A program made the translations under genes and the position numbers. This document shows, one piece after another, positions 17,707-27,493 of a stretch of DNA of 64,000 bases (position 1 is its first letter; every line of letters starts with the position of its first letter). The DNA is from Curvibacter sp. PD_MW3 (GTDB taxonomy: Bacteria > Pseudomonadota > Gammaproteobacteria > Burkholderiales > Burkholderiaceae_C), in the NCBI GenBank assembly GCA_002633085.1, contig NSIV01000001.1, positions 372,001-436,000 on the forward strand, written 5' to 3'. The notes below the pieces were generated by a model, which was not told where the DNA came from, ran no database searches, and saw nothing but the letters and a program-made list of their open reading frames with translations.

Positions 17707-18759
17707 ATGCAGTCCCGGCAAACTCATATCGATGCGCTCAAGCTCATCGGCTCGCAACTGATCGTGCTGCATCACTTTGCCGCCTACGGCCCCCTGGCCG
17801 ATGCCATGAGCCATGCCGCCCCCCACCTGTCCGCCTGGCTGTACGACTACGCCCGCATGGCGGTGCAGGTGTTCCTGGTGCTGGGCGGCTACCTGGCCGC
17901 ACGCAACCTGGCGCCCGAAGGGCAGATTCGCATCGGCTCGCCCTGGCGCACACTGTGGCGGCGCTACCAGCGCTTGGTGTTGCCCTTTGTCGCCGCCCTG
18001 CTACTGGCGGTGGCCGCGGCCATGCTGGCGCGCCATTGGCTGAGCGACGACTTCATCCCCGCCGCCCCGACCCTGGGCCAGACCCTGTCGCACGCCCTGC
18101 TGCTGCACGGCGTGCTGGGCCAGGAATCGCTCTCGGCCGGCGTCTGGTACGTGGCCATCGATTTCCAGCTCTTCGCTCTCATGACGCTGTTGCTGTGGCT
18201 GGGGCAACGCCGCCTCTGGGCCGTGCTCCTGGTGCTGGGCCTGGTGCTGGCCTCGCTGTTCTTCTTCAATCGCCATGAAGACTGGGACAACTGGGCGATC
18301 TACTTCTTCGGCGCCTACGGCATGGGCGCCCTGGCCTATTGGGTTGGCAGTTCGCGCCATCCCGGCAAATTGATCGGGCTGCTGGCATTGGCCGGCCTGC
18401 TGGCGCTGGTACTGGATTTCCGCGGCCGCATCGCGCTGGCCTTGGTAGTGGCCCTGCTGCTGGCGCTGGTGCAGTGGCGCGATCACACACGCCTGCTCCA
18501 GTCGGCCATGCCGGCGCCGCTGGCGCGCGCTGTCGGCCTGCTGGGTCAGAGCTCCTATGCACTGTTCCTGATTCATTTCCCGGTGCTGATGCTGGGCAAT
18601 GCACTGTTTGCTCACCTGCAGCTCAGCAACTCCGTCGCGGCCATGGGGGTGTTGCTGGCCAGCTGGGCCATCTGCCTGGCGCTGGCGCTGCTGTTCCAGC
18701 GCTGGGTGGAAGCACCGCTCTCGCGCCTGGTCGGCTACCGGCGCAAGTCAGCGACGTAA
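17707..18759 (+). CDS. Acyltransferase-3 family membrane protein
   Basis: 350 aa, about ten hydrophobic helices. The start resembles acyltransferase 3 proteins (MQSRQTHIDALKLIGSQLIV, then LHHFAAYGP with the conserved His) and VFLVLGGYLAAR; the late segment SYALFLIHFPVLML also fits. These inner-membrane enzymes O-acetylate or succinylate polysaccharides, peptidoglycan or lipids. It starts 9 bp after the Tgl-like gene and is probably co-transcribed with it. It converges with the TlpA-like gene, with 4 bp between stops. Substrate unknown. Confidence 0.85.
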   Translation: MQSRQTHIDALKLIGSQLIVLHHFAAYGPLADAMSHAAPHLSAWLYDYARMAVQVFLVLGGYLAARNLAPEGQIRIGSPWRTLWRRYQRLVLPFVAALLLAVAAAMLARHWLSDDFIPAAPTLGQTLSHALLLHGVLGQESLSAGVWYVAIDFQLFALMTLLLWLGQRRLWAVLLVLGLVLASLFFFNRHEDWDNWAIYFFGAYGMGALAYWVGSSRHPGKLIGLLALAGLLALVLDFRGRIALALVVALLLALVQWRDHTRLLQSAMPAPLARAVGLLGQSSYALFLIHFPVLMLGNALFAHLQLSNSVAAMGVLLASWAICLALALLFQRWVEAPLSRLVGYRRKSAT

Positions 18760-18763
18760 AAAA

Positions 18764-19324
18764 TCAGCGTCGCAGCAAAGGCTCGACCAGCGCCGCCGCT
18801 TCGCGCCCGGTCCAGTCCACCTCACCACGCACGCGCTGGCGCGGCCGGCCTTCGGCGTCGATCAGGATGGTGGTGGGAAACACATTGGCGCCCCACTGTT
18901 TGGCGATGTCGCCACTCTGATCGAGCAGCACCGGCAGGCTCATGCCCGTAGCCTGCACGTACTGGTTGATGCGGCGCGGCCCTTCCTTGAAGTTGATCGC
19001 CAGCACCACCAGTTTCTCGGGGCCATAGATCTCGGCCAGTTGCTGCAGCGTCGGCATCTCGGCGCGACAGGGTTCGCACCAGCTGGCCCAGAAGTTCAGC
19101 AGCACGGCACGGCCGCGCAGATCGGCCAGCTTCCAGGTCTTGCCTTGCAAGTCCATGGCCTGCAGCGGCGGCACCGCCAAGCTGGGCGGCCAGCGTGTCA
19201 AATCAAAACTGGCGGCCTGGGCCGTTGGCAACAGGCTGGCCGCGCCCGCCCAGACGGCCAGTCGCTTGAGCGCCTGGCGGCGCAGGCCTGTGGCAGAGAT
19301 TTCCGGATGCTCGCGATTTGGCAT
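18764..19324 (-). CDS. TlpA/ResA-like thiol-disulfide oxidoreductase
   Basis: 186 aa with an N-terminal signal (RLAVWAGAASLLPTAQA). Thioredoxin fold with active site CEPC in LNFWASWCEPCRAEMP, a cis-Pro loop (NVFPTTILID) and the AhpC/TSA-type central insert of TlpA/ResA/CcmG proteins. It should act in the periplasm, reducing cysteines, for example for cytochrome c maturation or metal-centre assembly. It lies downstream of alaS on the same strand; the 57-bp gap between the genes is occupied by a copy of a short repeat. A later internal start is possible. Confidence 0.88.
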   Translation of the reverse strand: MPNREHPEISATGLRRQALKRLAVWAGAASLLPTAQAASFDLTRWPPSLAVPPLQAMDLQGKTWKLADLRGRAVLLNFWASWCEPCRAEMPTLQQLAEIYGPEKLVVLAINFKEGPRRINQYVQATGMSLPVLLDQSGDIAKQWGANVFPTTILIDAEGRPRQRVRGEVDWTGREAAALVEPLLRR

Positions 19325-19379
19325 TAAATCAGGCTCCAGCCCTTGTCTGATAAGCGAAAAAAGCTATCAAACTTATAGC
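19325..19379 (-). repeat. Short hairpin repeat, intergenic copy A
   Basis: On the minus strand: GCTATAAGTTTGATAGC, then a T-run, TCGCTTATCAGACAAGGGCT and GGAGCC. It fills almost the whole alaS-tlpA gap. The core palindrome and the 'aagggct' tail are shared with the copy at 43389. I recognise it from memory as a dispersed short element common in Comamonadaceae genomes. Confidence 0.6.
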
Positions 19380-19381
19380 GA

Positions 19382-22006
19382 TCAGAGCTTGTCCGCCACC
19401 CAGCCTTGCACGCTGGCCAGCGCCGCGCCGAGCTTGCTGGCATCGGTGCCGCCGGCCATGGCCATGTCGGGCTTGCCGCCGCCCTTGCCACCCACTTGCT
19501 GGGCGACGAAGTTGACCAGCTCGCCGGCCTTGACCTTGCCCACGCTGTCGGCGGTGACACCGGCCGCCAGCTGCACCTTGTCGCCGTCCACCGCCGCCAG
19601 CACGATGGCCGCAGTCTTGAGCTTGTTCTTGAGCTGGTCCAGCGTATCGCGCAGGGTCTTGGCATCAGCACCGTCGAGCTTGGCGGACAGCACCTTGATG
19701 CCCTTCACGTCCACCGCCTGCGTCACCAGATCGTCGCCCTGGCTGGAAGCCAGCTTGCCCTTGAGCGCGGCGATTTCCTTCTCCAGTGCCTTGACCTGAT
19801 CCAGCACCTGACCCAGACGGGTGTTGAGTTCGGCGGCCGGCGTCTTGAGCGTGCCGGCGACCTGCGTCACGGTGTCTTCCAGCTGCTGCAGGTAAGCCAG
19901 TGCGCCTGCGCCAGTCACCGCCTCGATGCGGCGCACGCCAGCGGCCACGCCACTCTCGCCCACCACCTTGAACAGGCCGATGTCGCCGGTGCGCTGCACG
20001 TGGGTGCCGCCGCACAGTTCGCGGCTGCTGCCGATGTCGAGCACGCGCACGCTGTCGCCGTACTTTTCGCCGAACAGCATCATGGCGCCGGTCTTCTGCG
20101 CCGACTCGATGTCCATCACACGCGCTTGCGTGGCTTCGTTGTCCAGAATCTCGCTGTTGACCTTGGCCTCGATTTCTCGAATCTGCGCTTCGGTCACCGG
20201 TGCGTTGTGCGCGAAGTCGAAGCGCGTGCGCTCGGCATTCACCAGCGAACCCTTCTGCTGCACATGACTGCCCAACACTTCGCGCAAGGCCTTGTGCATC
20301 AGGTGCGTGACCGAGTGGTTGCGCTCGGTGGCGGCACGTGTTTCCATGTTCACCAACGCAGTCACCTGGTCACCCACATTGAGCGTGCCCTGGGCCACGA
20401 TGCCATGGTGGCCAAAGACATCGGCCTTGATCTTCTGCGTGTCGCCCACGTCGAAGCGGGCCGAGCCGGCCAGCAGCAGGCCCTCGTCGCCGACCTGGCC
20501 GCCGCTTTCGGCGTAGAAAGGCGTGGTGTCCAGCACCACCACCCCGTTTTGCCCAGCTTTCAGGGCTGCAACCGGCGTTCCATCTGCGTAAAGCGCTACG
20601 ATTTTTGCAGCAGCTTCAAGCGTCTCGTAACCGACGAACTCGTTGCCGGCACCGCTGTACTCCAGCGCCTTGTCCATCTTGAACTTGCCGGCGGCGCGGG
20701 CTTGGCTCTTCTGCTTCTCCATGGCGGCAGCGAAGCCGGCTTCGTCCACGCTCAGGCCACGCTCACGGCAGACGTCGGCCGACAGGTCGAGCGGGAAGCC
20801 ATAGGTGTCGTGCAGCTTGAAGGCCACCTCACCCGGCAGCACCTTGGCACCGCCGGCCAGGGCGGCATCCAGGATCTCCATGCCGTTTTCCAGCGTCTCG
20901 AAGAAACGCTCCTCCTCGGCCTTCAGCACCTCGGTGATGCGCTGTTCCTGCTCCTTCAAGCGCGGGTAGGCGTCACCCATCAGGTGCACCAGTTCGGCCA
21001 CCAGCTTGTGGAAGAAGGGTTTCTTCTGGCCCAGCTTGTAGCCGTGGCGGATGGCACGGCGCACGATGCGGCGCTGCACATAGCCGCGGCCTTCGTTGCT
21101 CGGGATCACGCCATCGCTGACCAGGAAGGCAGTGGCGCGGATGTGGTCCGCGATCACGCGCAGCGAAGGGTTGCTCAGGTCCTGGGTGCCCACTTCACGC
21201 GCCGCCGCCTTGATCAGCGCATCGAACAGGTCGATCTCGTAGTTGCTGTGCACATGCTGCAGGATGGCGGCCAGGCGCTCCAGGCCCATGCCGGTGTCGA
21301 CGCAGGGCGCCGGCAGCGGCGTGACGGCGCCGGTCTCGTCCATGTCGAACTGCATGAACACGTTGTTCCAGATTTCGATGTAACGGTCACCGTCCTCGTC
21401 CGGGCTGCCCGGGGGGCCGCCGGGGATGTGGTCGCCGTGGTCGTAGAAGATCTCCGAGCAGGGGCCACAAGGGCCGGTGTCGGCCATCATCCAGAAGTTG
21501 TCGGACTTGTAGCGCCCGCCCTTGTTGTCGCCGATGCGGATCACGCGCTCGGGCGGCAGGCCGATCTCCTTGGTCCAGATGTCGTAGGCCTCGTCGTCCT
21601 CGGCGTACACCGTGGCCAGCAGGCGTTCGGGCGGCAGCTTGTAGACCTCGGTCAGCAGCTCCCAGGCCCACTTGAGCGACTCGCGCTTGAAGTAGTCACC
21701 AAAGCTCCAATTGCCCAGCATCTCGAAGAAGGTGTGGTGGCGCGCGGTGTAGCCCACGTTCTCCAAGTCGTTGTGCTTGCCGCCGGCACGCAGGCAGGCC
21801 TGCACCGAGGTGGCGCGCACGTAGGAGCGCTTGTCGGTGCCGAGGAACACGTCCTTGAACTGCACCATGCCAGAGTTGGTGAACATCAGGGTCGGGTCGT
21901 TGCCCGGCACCAGCGGGCTGGAGGCGACAACGGTGTGGCCCTTGGCGGCAAAGAAGTCCAGAAAGGTCTTGCGGATGTCGGCAACGGAAAAAGCGGGTTG
22001 GCTCAT
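19382..22006 (-). CDS. alaS: Alanyl-tRNA synthetase
   Basis: 874 aa from ATG 22006 ([20 protein letters not shown]), preferred over an upstream in-frame codon because this is the family N-terminus. Class II catalytic core ([40 protein letters not shown]), the editing domain zinc ligands ([11 protein letters not shown] and CGGTH) and the C-terminal C-Ala domain ending in a Gly-rich segment ([15 protein letters not shown]) are all present. It charges tRNA-Ala and edits mischarged Ser/Gly. An AT-richer tract inside it at 20551-20614 resembles the short repeat family. Confidence 0.98.
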   Translation of the reverse strand: MSQPAFSVADIRKTFLDFFAAKGHTVVASSPLVPGNDPTLMFTNSGMVQFKDVFLGTDKRSYVRATSVQACLRAGGKHNDLENVGYTARHHTFFEMLGNWSFGDYFKRESLKWAWELLTEVYKLPPERLLATVYAEDDEAYDIWTKEIGLPPERVIRIGDNKGGRYKSDNFWMMADTGPCGPCSEIFYDHGDHIPGGPPGSPDEDGDRYIEIWNNVFMQFDMDETGAVTPLPAPCVDTGMGLERLAAILQHVHSNYEIDLFDALIKAAAREVGTQDLSNPSLRVIADHIRATAFLVSDGVIPSNEGRGYVQRRIVRRAIRHGYKLGQKKPFFHKLVAELVHLMGDAYPRLKEQEQRITEVLKAEEERFFETLENGMEILDAALAGGAKVLPGEVAFKLHDTYGFPLDLSADVCRERGLSVDEAGFAAAMEKQKSQARAAGKFKMDKALEYSGAGNEFVGYETLEAAAKIVALYADGTPVAALKAGQNGVVVLDTTPFYAESGGQVGDEGLLLAGSARFDVGDTQKIKADVFGHHGIVAQGTLNVGDQVTALVNMETRAATERNHSVTHLMHKALREVLGSHVQQKGSLVNAERTRFDFAHNAPVTEAQIREIEAKVNSEILDNEATQARVMDIESAQKTGAMMLFGEKYGDSVRVLDIGSSRELCGGTHVQRTGDIGLFKVVGESGVAAGVRRIEAVTGAGALAYLQQLEDTVTQVAGTLKTPAAELNTRLGQVLDQVKALEKEIAALKGKLASSQGDDLVTQAVDVKGIKVLSAKLDGADAKTLRDTLDQLKNKLKTAAIVLAAVDGDKVQLAAGVTADSVGKVKAGELVNFVAQQVGGKGGGKPDMAMAGGTDASKLGAALASVQGWVADKL
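20551..20614 (-). repeat. Repeat-like tract inside alaS (copy E)
   Basis: On the minus strand: GCTGCTGCAAAAATCGTAGC, GCTTTACGCAGATGG, then CCGGTTGCAGCCC. It can be aligned by eye with the GCTACTAATTTGATAGC...CGCAG...GGGGCT element seen elsewhere in the window. It stays in frame and keeps the usual AlaS length here ([13 protein letters not shown]), so it may be replacement or chance similarity. Confidence 0.35.
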
Positions 22007-22232
22007 GGTGTGTAGGTGGCCGCGCCGCCGATCCGACAAGAATCGCTGCGGGCACGTAACTGCTTGATTTATTTGAACTATCGATTATAGATTTTGGCGC
22101 TCAACCCGCCTGCATCCAGGCAAATTCCGGCTCGCCTCAGCCAAGAGTGACTCCTGGCGCAGGCTGGCAGAGAATACCCTCAATCATCGTACGATTGACC
22201 CAAATTGCGCTGTTAACCTGTAAGATCACCTC

Positions 22233-22865
22233 ATGCGATCGCTGACTGCCCTGCAGGTGATGCAGGACGCCCCCGTCATCCCCGTCATCGTGCTCGACCA
22301 TGTGCAGGACGCCGTGCCGCTGGCGCGTGCACTGGTCGCCGGCGGCCTTCGCATGCTTGAGATCACACTGCGCACACCGCAGGCCTTGGCCTGTATTGAA
22401 GCCATCGCACGCGAGGTGCCGCAAGCCGTACCTGGTGCCGGCACGGTGCGCAACAGCGCCGACGTTCAGGCGGCCCAGCAGGCCGGCGCATGTTTTCTGG
22501 TGAGCCCGGGCTATACCAGCACCCTCGGCCAAGCCGCGCGCACCTATGGTCTGCCGCTGCTACCGGGCGTCGCCACGGGCAGCGAGATCATGACCGCGCT
22601 GGACGACGGCCACACCGTACTGAAATTCTTCCCGGCCCTCGCCGCTGGCGGAACAGCCCTGCTCAAGGCCTGGAGTGGCCCGTTTGCCGATGTGCGCTTC
22701 TGTCCCACCGGTGGCATCAGCCCGCAGAACGCGCGGGACTTTCTGGCGCTACCCAACGTGACCTGTGTCGGTGGCTCCTGGCTGACGCCGGCGCAGGCCA
22801 TCGCCGAGCGGAACTGGGACGTGATCACCCGGCTGGCAGCCCAGGCGGTGCAGCTGCGCGCATGA
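22233..22865 (+). CDS. eda: KDPG aldolase (Entner-Doudoroff)
   Basis: 210 aa, (beta/alpha)8 aldolase. Features are GLRMLEITLRTPQAL, PGAGTVRNSADVQ, FLVSPGYT, the Schiff-base Lys in VLKFFPALAAGG, and PTGGISPQN. It splits 2-keto-3-deoxy-6-phosphogluconate into pyruvate and glyceraldehyde-3-phosphate. The XylX-like gene follows 35 bp downstream in the same direction. KDG kinase and an IlvD/Edd dehydratase 10 kb away would supply its substrate. KDPGal aldolase (DgoA) is the main alternative, but the sequence reads as Eda. Confidence 0.92.
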   Translation: MRSLTALQVMQDAPVIPVIVLDHVQDAVPLARALVAGGLRMLEITLRTPQALACIEAIAREVPQAVPGAGTVRNSADVQAAQQAGACFLVSPGYTSTLGQAARTYGLPLLPGVATGSEIMTALDDGHTVLKFFPALAAGGTALLKAWSGPFADVRFCPTGGISPQNARDFLALPNVTCVGGSWLTPAQAIAERNWDVITRLAAQAVQLRA

Positions 22866-22900
22866 AACATACAAGCACAACACAAGAGGAAGACAGAAAA

Positions 22901-24067
22901 ATGCTGAATCAACTGACACCCGAGAACTGCCTGCCGACTGATGCGGCGCGCGCCACGCTGGTGGGACGCCTCTGGATCGAAGGCACAGGGCCAGTGCTGG
23001 TACAGGTGCGCCCCGATGGCGTGTACGACCTGGGCGCCGTCGCCCCGACCATGTCGGACCTCCTGGAGTGCCCCGACGCGGCCGCGGCCGTGCGCAAGAA
23101 CCAGGGCACGCGCCTGGGCGACATCGCGGCCATCCTGAAGAACTCGGCGCACGACGAACGCAAGAGGGCCCTGCCCTGGTTTCTGGCGCCCAACGACCTG
23201 CAGGCGATCAAGGCCACCGGCGTCACCTTCGTGAACTCGGTGCTGGAGCGCGTGATCGAGGAGCAGGCGCGCGGCGACGCCGACAAGGCCGAGAGCGTGC
23301 GCCGCGCCGTGGTGGCCGTCATCGGCGATAACCTGGGCAGCGTCAAACCCGGCTCGCCCGAGGCGGCGAAACTGAAGGACGTGCTGGTGGCGCAGGGCGC
23401 GTGGTCGCAGTACCTGGAAGTGGCCATCGGCCCCGATGCCGAGGTCTTCACCAAATCGGCACCCATGAGCGCGGTGGGCGTCGGCGCGGAGGTGGGCATC
23501 CACCCACGCAGCCACTGGAATAACCCGGAGCCGGAAATCGTGCTGGCCGTCAACAGCCGCGCCGAAGTGATGGGCGCCACACTGGGCAACGACGTGAACC
23601 TGCGCGACTTCGAGGGCCGCAGCGCCCTGCTGCTGGGCAAGGCCAAGGACAACAACGCCTCCTGTGCCATCGGCCCCTTCATCCGCCTGTTCGATGAACA
23701 CTTCAGCATGGATGACGTGCGCCGCTGCGACCTCGCCATGGAGGTGCGCGGCGCTGGTAACTTCGTGATGCGCGGCAGCAGCTCCATGAGCCAGATCAGC
23801 CGCGACCCGCTCGAGCTGGTAAAGCACGTGATCGGCCCGCACCACCAGTACCCCGACGGCGTGATGTTCTTCCTCGGCACCATGTTTGCCCCGATCCAGG
23901 ACCGCCACGGCCCGGGCCAGGGTTTCACACACGAGATCGGCGACATCGCCACCGTCTCGACCCCGCAACTGGGCATGCTGGTGAACCGCGTCAACACCTC
24001 GGACAAGATCGCCCCCTGGACCTACGGCACACGCGCACTGATGCGGGACCTGGCACGTCGGCACTGA
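22901..24067 (+). CDS. FAH-superfamily protein, XylX-like 2-keto-3-deoxypentonate dehydratase
   Basis: 388 aa from ATG 22901 (AGAGGAAG upstream). The C-terminal half is an FAH domain: WSQYLEVAIGPDAEVFTK, SHWNNPEPE (metal-binding Glu), GNDVNLRDFEGRSALLL, KAKDNNASCAIGPF, PDGVMFFLGTMFAPIQDR. By memory the closest described relative is Caulobacter XylX, which dehydrates 2-keto-3-deoxy-D-xylonate to alpha-ketoglutarate semialdehyde in the Weimberg pathway. It probably forms an operon with eda. Fumarylacetoacetase itself is unlikely given the close block-by-block match to XylX. Substrate stereochemistry cannot be read from sequence. Confidence 0.75.
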   Translation: MLNQLTPENCLPTDAARATLVGRLWIEGTGPVLVQVRPDGVYDLGAVAPTMSDLLECPDAAAAVRKNQGTRLGDIAAILKNSAHDERKRALPWFLAPNDLQAIKATGVTFVNSVLERVIEEQARGDADKAESVRRAVVAVIGDNLGSVKPGSPEAAKLKDVLVAQGAWSQYLEVAIGPDAEVFTKSAPMSAVGVGAEVGIHPRSHWNNPEPEIVLAVNSRAEVMGATLGNDVNLRDFEGRSALLLGKAKDNNASCAIGPFIRLFDEHFSMDDVRRCDLAMEVRGAGNFVMRGSSSMSQISRDPLELVKHVIGPHHQYPDGVMFFLGTMFAPIQDRHGPGQGFTHEIGDIATVSTPQLGMLVNRVNTSDKIAPWTYGTRALMRDLARRH

Positions 24068-24350
24068 GGCCGGCTACAGGCGGTCTGTGCACGGAAGTCG
24101 CCACGACCCGGCGGCCGCTTCCGACCGTGACAGACGTTAGCCGGCGTGGAGAGCGGATGTTCAACGTTGCAGTTAGACCTCTCGACTGCTCAGTCGTCCA
24201 CCGAAGGGCAAGCGCAGAAGCCCATGTAATCCTGGTTGATGTGATGAATTTTCCGCTGATGCCAGCGTGTAGCCTGGGCCTCTCGAGAATGCCCAAGGCG
24301 TATGTCCGAAAACGGCCACTACGCTTGACAGGTTTGCGTAACATGCGGTT

Positions 24351-25841
24351 GTGCGCAATCTCCAGACCCCGCTCGATCCAGCCGCTTGCTACCAGGCCAT
24401 GCTGTCACGCGATGCGCGTTTTGACGGGCACTTCTACACGGCCGTCAAAACCACGGGCATCTACTGCCGCCCGGTGTGCAAGGTACGCGCGCCACTGGCC
24501 AGGAACTGCCTCTTCTTCGCCAGTGCCGCGCGCGCCGAGGCGGCGGGCTTTCGACCCTGCCTGCGCTGCCGCCCCGAGCTCGCCCCCGCGGCGCTGCTGC
24601 CTTGGTCCACCCAGGACGCCAGCCAGATCCTCGCCGCCCAAGCCGTGCAACTGCTCGGCAGCGCCGAAACCCTGGCCGATGCACCGCTGAGCGTGGGCGC
24701 CCTGGCCCAGCGCCTGGGCGTGAGCGAACGTCACTTGCGCCGCATCCTGACGCAGCACCTGGGCGTGACGCCATCGCAATACCGCCAGACGCGTCGCCTG
24801 CTGCTGGCCAAGCAACTCCTGTGCGACACCGGCCTGCCGATTGCCCTGGTCGCCCAGCTCAGCGGATTCGCCAGCCAGCGCCGCTTCAATACCGCCTTTG
24901 CCAGCCATTACCACCTCACACCCTCGGCCTGCCGCCGCCACGGCCAGGCCGTCAGCGACACCCGCCTGAAGCTGGCCTACCGCCCGCCGTACGACGAGGC
25001 CGCGATGTTGCAATTCCTGCACCAGCGGGCCGTGCCCGGCCTGGAGCTGTGCACCACCACCGGTGAAGGCGGCGGAGAGTTCGCACGCATCGTGCGCATG
25101 GCCGAGGGCGACTGCAGCCGCCTGGGCTGGGTGCGTCTGCAGTTCGAGCCCAGCGCGCACCGCGTGCATGTGCAGTTGAGCGACAGCCTGCTGCAGGTGT
25201 TGCCCGCCGTGCTGCAGCAGGTGCGCCGGGCCCTCGACCTGGACGCCGACCCGCTGGCCATCGAGCCCGTCCTGGGTCGCGACTTTGCACACTGCGCCGG
25301 CTGGCGCGTGCCCGGAGCCTGGAATGGATTCGAACTAGCCGTTCGCGCGGTCCTCGGCCAGCAAGTCACCGTGGCGGCGGCCCGCACCCTCACCCAGCGT
25401 CTCGTGCACGCCTTCGGCGAACCCCTGGCCACACCTTGGTCTGAACTCACCCATGCGTTTCCAGCGCCGGCGACCTTGTTGCGCGCCTCGCCAGATGCAC
25501 TGGGACAACTGGGCATCGTGCGGCAACGCCAGCAGGCCATCCGCGCGCTCGCGCAGGCCGTGATGCATGACGGCCTGGACCTGGAGTCCGGACTGCAGGT
25601 CCAGACCACGATCCAGGCCCTGCTGGACCTGCCTGGCATCGGCGAGTGGACGGCACAGTACATCGCCATGCGCGCCCTGCGCTGGCCCGACGCGTTCCCC
25701 GCAGGCGACATCGTGGTCCAGCAACGCCTGGGCGTGCGTGATGGCCCGCAACCGGCGCGTGCGGCCGCCGCAAAGGCGGCCGCCTGGCAACCCTGGCGCA
25801 GCTACGCCGTCATACGACTCTGGCACGGAGGATCCCCATGA
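24351..25841 (+). CDS. alkA: Ada-AlkA fusion: Ada-type activator with 3-methyladenine glycosylase
   Basis: 496 aa from GTG 24351 (the next ATG would cut the Ada domain). Domains: methylphosphotriester-accepting Ada domain with zinc cysteines (YCRPVC and CLRCRP), an AraC-type helix-turn-helix (about residues 110-205), AlkA N-terminal domain, and a HhH-GPD glycosylase with DLPGIGEWTAQYIAMRAL and catalytic Asp in FPAGDIVVQ. It should sense methylated phosphates, activate the adaptive response and excise alkylated bases. The ogt gene overlaps its stop by ATGA, giving translational coupling. The tail after the catalytic Asp (AARAAAAKAAAW) is Ala-rich but retains the terminal WRSYAVIRLW. Confidence 0.9.
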   Translation: MRNLQTPLDPAACYQAMLSRDARFDGHFYTAVKTTGIYCRPVCKVRAPLARNCLFFASAARAEAAGFRPCLRCRPELAPAALLPWSTQDASQILAAQAVQLLGSAETLADAPLSVGALAQRLGVSERHLRRILTQHLGVTPSQYRQTRRLLLAKQLLCDTGLPIALVAQLSGFASQRRFNTAFASHYHLTPSACRRHGQAVSDTRLKLAYRPPYDEAAMLQFLHQRAVPGLELCTTTGEGGGEFARIVRMAEGDCSRLGWVRLQFEPSAHRVHVQLSDSLLQVLPAVLQQVRRALDLDADPLAIEPVLGRDFAHCAGWRVPGAWNGFELAVRAVLGQQVTVAAARTLTQRLVHAFGEPLATPWSELTHAFPAPATLLRASPDALGQLGIVRQRQQAIRALAQAVMHDGLDLESGLQVQTTIQALLDLPGIGEWTAQYIAMRALRWPDAFPAGDIVVQQRLGVRDGPQPARAAAAKAAAWQPWRSYAVIRLWHGGSP

Positions 25842-26329
25842 AACTCGTCTGCAAGACCATCACCACGCCACTGGGCTCCATCCTGCTGGCCGCCAGCGAC
25901 GACGGCCTGGCCGGCCTCTGGTTCAAAGGGCAGCGCCACCTCCCGGACACCTCGCAGTGGCAGGTCGTGGCAACGCAGCGCTGGCTGGACCAAGCGGCCG
26001 AAGAAGTGCAGGCCTATTTCCGCGGCCAGCGCCGCGACTTTAAGACGCCGCGCAGTGCCGCCTGGGGCACGCCGTTCCAGCGCAGCGTGTGGGACGCACT
26101 GGCGCGCATTCCCTGGGGCACCACCACCACCTACGGCGTGCTGGCCACACAACTGCGCAAGCCGCAGGCGGCGCGGGCCGTGGGCGCGGCAGTGGGGCGT
26201 AATCCATGGAGCATCATGGTCCCCTGCCACCGCGTACTTGGTGCCGACGGCAGCCTGACCGGCTACGCCGGCGGGCTGGACCGCAAGCAGGAACTGCTAC
26301 GACGTGAGGGAGTACTGGGGGAACCCTGA
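25838..26329 (+). CDS. ogt: Methylated-DNA-protein cysteine methyltransferase
   Basis: 163 aa. The active-site motif IMVPCHRV with the acceptor Cys is intact, followed by GADGSLTGYAGGLDRKQELL as in Ogt; the DNA-binding helix segment (TTTYGVLATQLRKPQAARAV) is also present. It transfers the methyl group from O6-methylguanine to itself. ATGA overlap with the Ada-AlkA gene makes the pair functionally an Ada regulon in two polypeptides. Confidence 0.95.
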   Translation: MKLVCKTITTPLGSILLAASDDGLAGLWFKGQRHLPDTSQWQVVATQRWLDQAAEEVQAYFRGQRRDFKTPRSAAWGTPFQRSVWDALARIPWGTTTTYGVLATQLRKPQAARAVGAAVGRNPWSIMVPCHRVLGADGSLTGYAGGLDRKQELLRREGVLGEP

Positions 26330-26435
26330 ATCCGGCGCGCAAACGCGACCTCGCTGAGACGAGAGCAATGCCCCCTATCGATCAACAAGCCGAGCGTCAT
26401 CTCCTGGCCGGAAACGCCCGAAAGCCAACCGCAGC

Positions 26436-27374
26436 TCACGAACTGAGCGGATGCCCACGCGTCTTGCCCAGAGGCGCGTGAATCGCCATCAGTTCGACCA
26501 CCCAGTCGATAAAGACGCGCAGCCTGGCGCCTACATGGCGGTTGGGTGGAAAGGCCAGATACAGCGGCATCGGGGCGATGGACCAGTCCTCGAACAGCGG
26601 CACCAGTTCACCTCGCGCCAGATGTGGCGCCGCCATGTAGTGCGGCAACCAGAGCGCACCAAGACCGGCCACACCGGCCGCCAAATAGGCATTGCCGTCG
26701 TCCATCGCAATCGCGTAACGGCCCAGCACTTGCACGTGTTCTTCGCCACGCTGCAATGCGCAGGACAGGATGCGTCCGGTGCTCGACCGCAGAAAGCCCA
26801 CGATCTGATGGGGCGCTGCTTCCAGATCCTTGGGATGCACAGGCCTCCCGACGCGCGCCAGATAGGCGGGTGCCGCATACAGCCCGATGGCCAGGTCACC
26901 CACATGCCTGGCCACCAGTGAGGGATCACCCGGGTCACCGCCCCGCACGACGCAGTCGACGTTTTCATCGATCAGATCGACCACCCGGTCGCTCACCCCC
27001 ATGTGCACCTGGATGTCTGGGTAGCGCGCATGGAATGCCGGGAAGGCCGGTGCCAGGATCATGCGGGCCAGTGGGCTGGGAACGTCCACCCGCAGACGCC
27101 CACGCGGCACGGCGGACGCGCGCGTCAGACTGGTCTCGGCGTCGTCCATGTCCGCGAGCAGGCGTACGACTCGCTCGTAATAGGCGGCGCCGTCGGCCGT
27201 CACGTTCACCTTGCGGGTGGTACGGTTCAGCAACTTGACCCGCAGGCGCGCTTCCAGCTGCTGCACGAGCTGGGTCACGGTGGTTTTACTCATGTGCAGC
27301 GTCTGCGCTGCTTGGGTGAAGCTGCGGGTCTCCACCACGCGTGCAAACGCCAGCATGGCATCGAAACGGTCCAT
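26436..27374 (-). CDS. LysR-family transcriptional regulator
   Basis: 312 aa from ATG 27374 (MDRFDAMLAFARVVETRSFT); an upstream in-frame ATG at 27413 would add an atypical 13-residue leader. N-terminal winged HTH (QAAQTLHMSKTTVTQLVQQL), then a periplasmic-binding-like effector domain. The sequence (RVKLLNRTTRKVNVT) fits the CrgA/AaeR-type subgroup. Divergent from the RidA-family gene at 27494 across 119 bp, so it probably regulates that gene. Confidence 0.93.
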   Translation of the reverse strand: MDRFDAMLAFARVVETRSFTQAAQTLHMSKTTVTQLVQQLEARLRVKLLNRTTRKVNVTADGAAYYERVVRLLADMDDAETSLTRASAVPRGRLRVDVPSPLARMILAPAFPAFHARYPDIQVHMGVSDRVVDLIDENVDCVVRGGDPGDPSLVARHVGDLAIGLYAAPAYLARVGRPVHPKDLEAAPHQIVGFLRSSTGRILSCALQRGEEHVQVLGRYAIAMDDGNAYLAAGVAGLGALWLPHYMAAPHLARGELVPLFEDWSIAPMPLYLAFPPNRHVGARLRVFIDWVVELMAIHAPLGKTRGHPLSS

Positions 27375-27493
27375 GGCGGTCCTGGAATCGTTGTAATTAT
27401 TCAGATTATGCAAACAGTCTTGAACAGACTTTCTTGTTTATCCAAACGACCGCATTCCCTACAGTGCCTTCTTCATTCAATGAAAGGTATGTG

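Noticed and set aside
19406-22015. 869-codon open frame antisense to alaS
   Set aside because: Shadow of alaS, which is complete and highly conserved; no family features in the antisense reading.
24325-24330. TTGACA before the Ada-AlkA start as a -35 box
   Set aside because: No acceptable -10 at 16-18 bp; the spacing would put it inside the start codon.
24068-24350. GTTAGAC and GTTAGCC heptamers in the gap before the Ada-AlkA gene, considered as attC remnants
   Set aside because: No matching RYYYAAC partner or stem was found, and the local base composition is ordinary.
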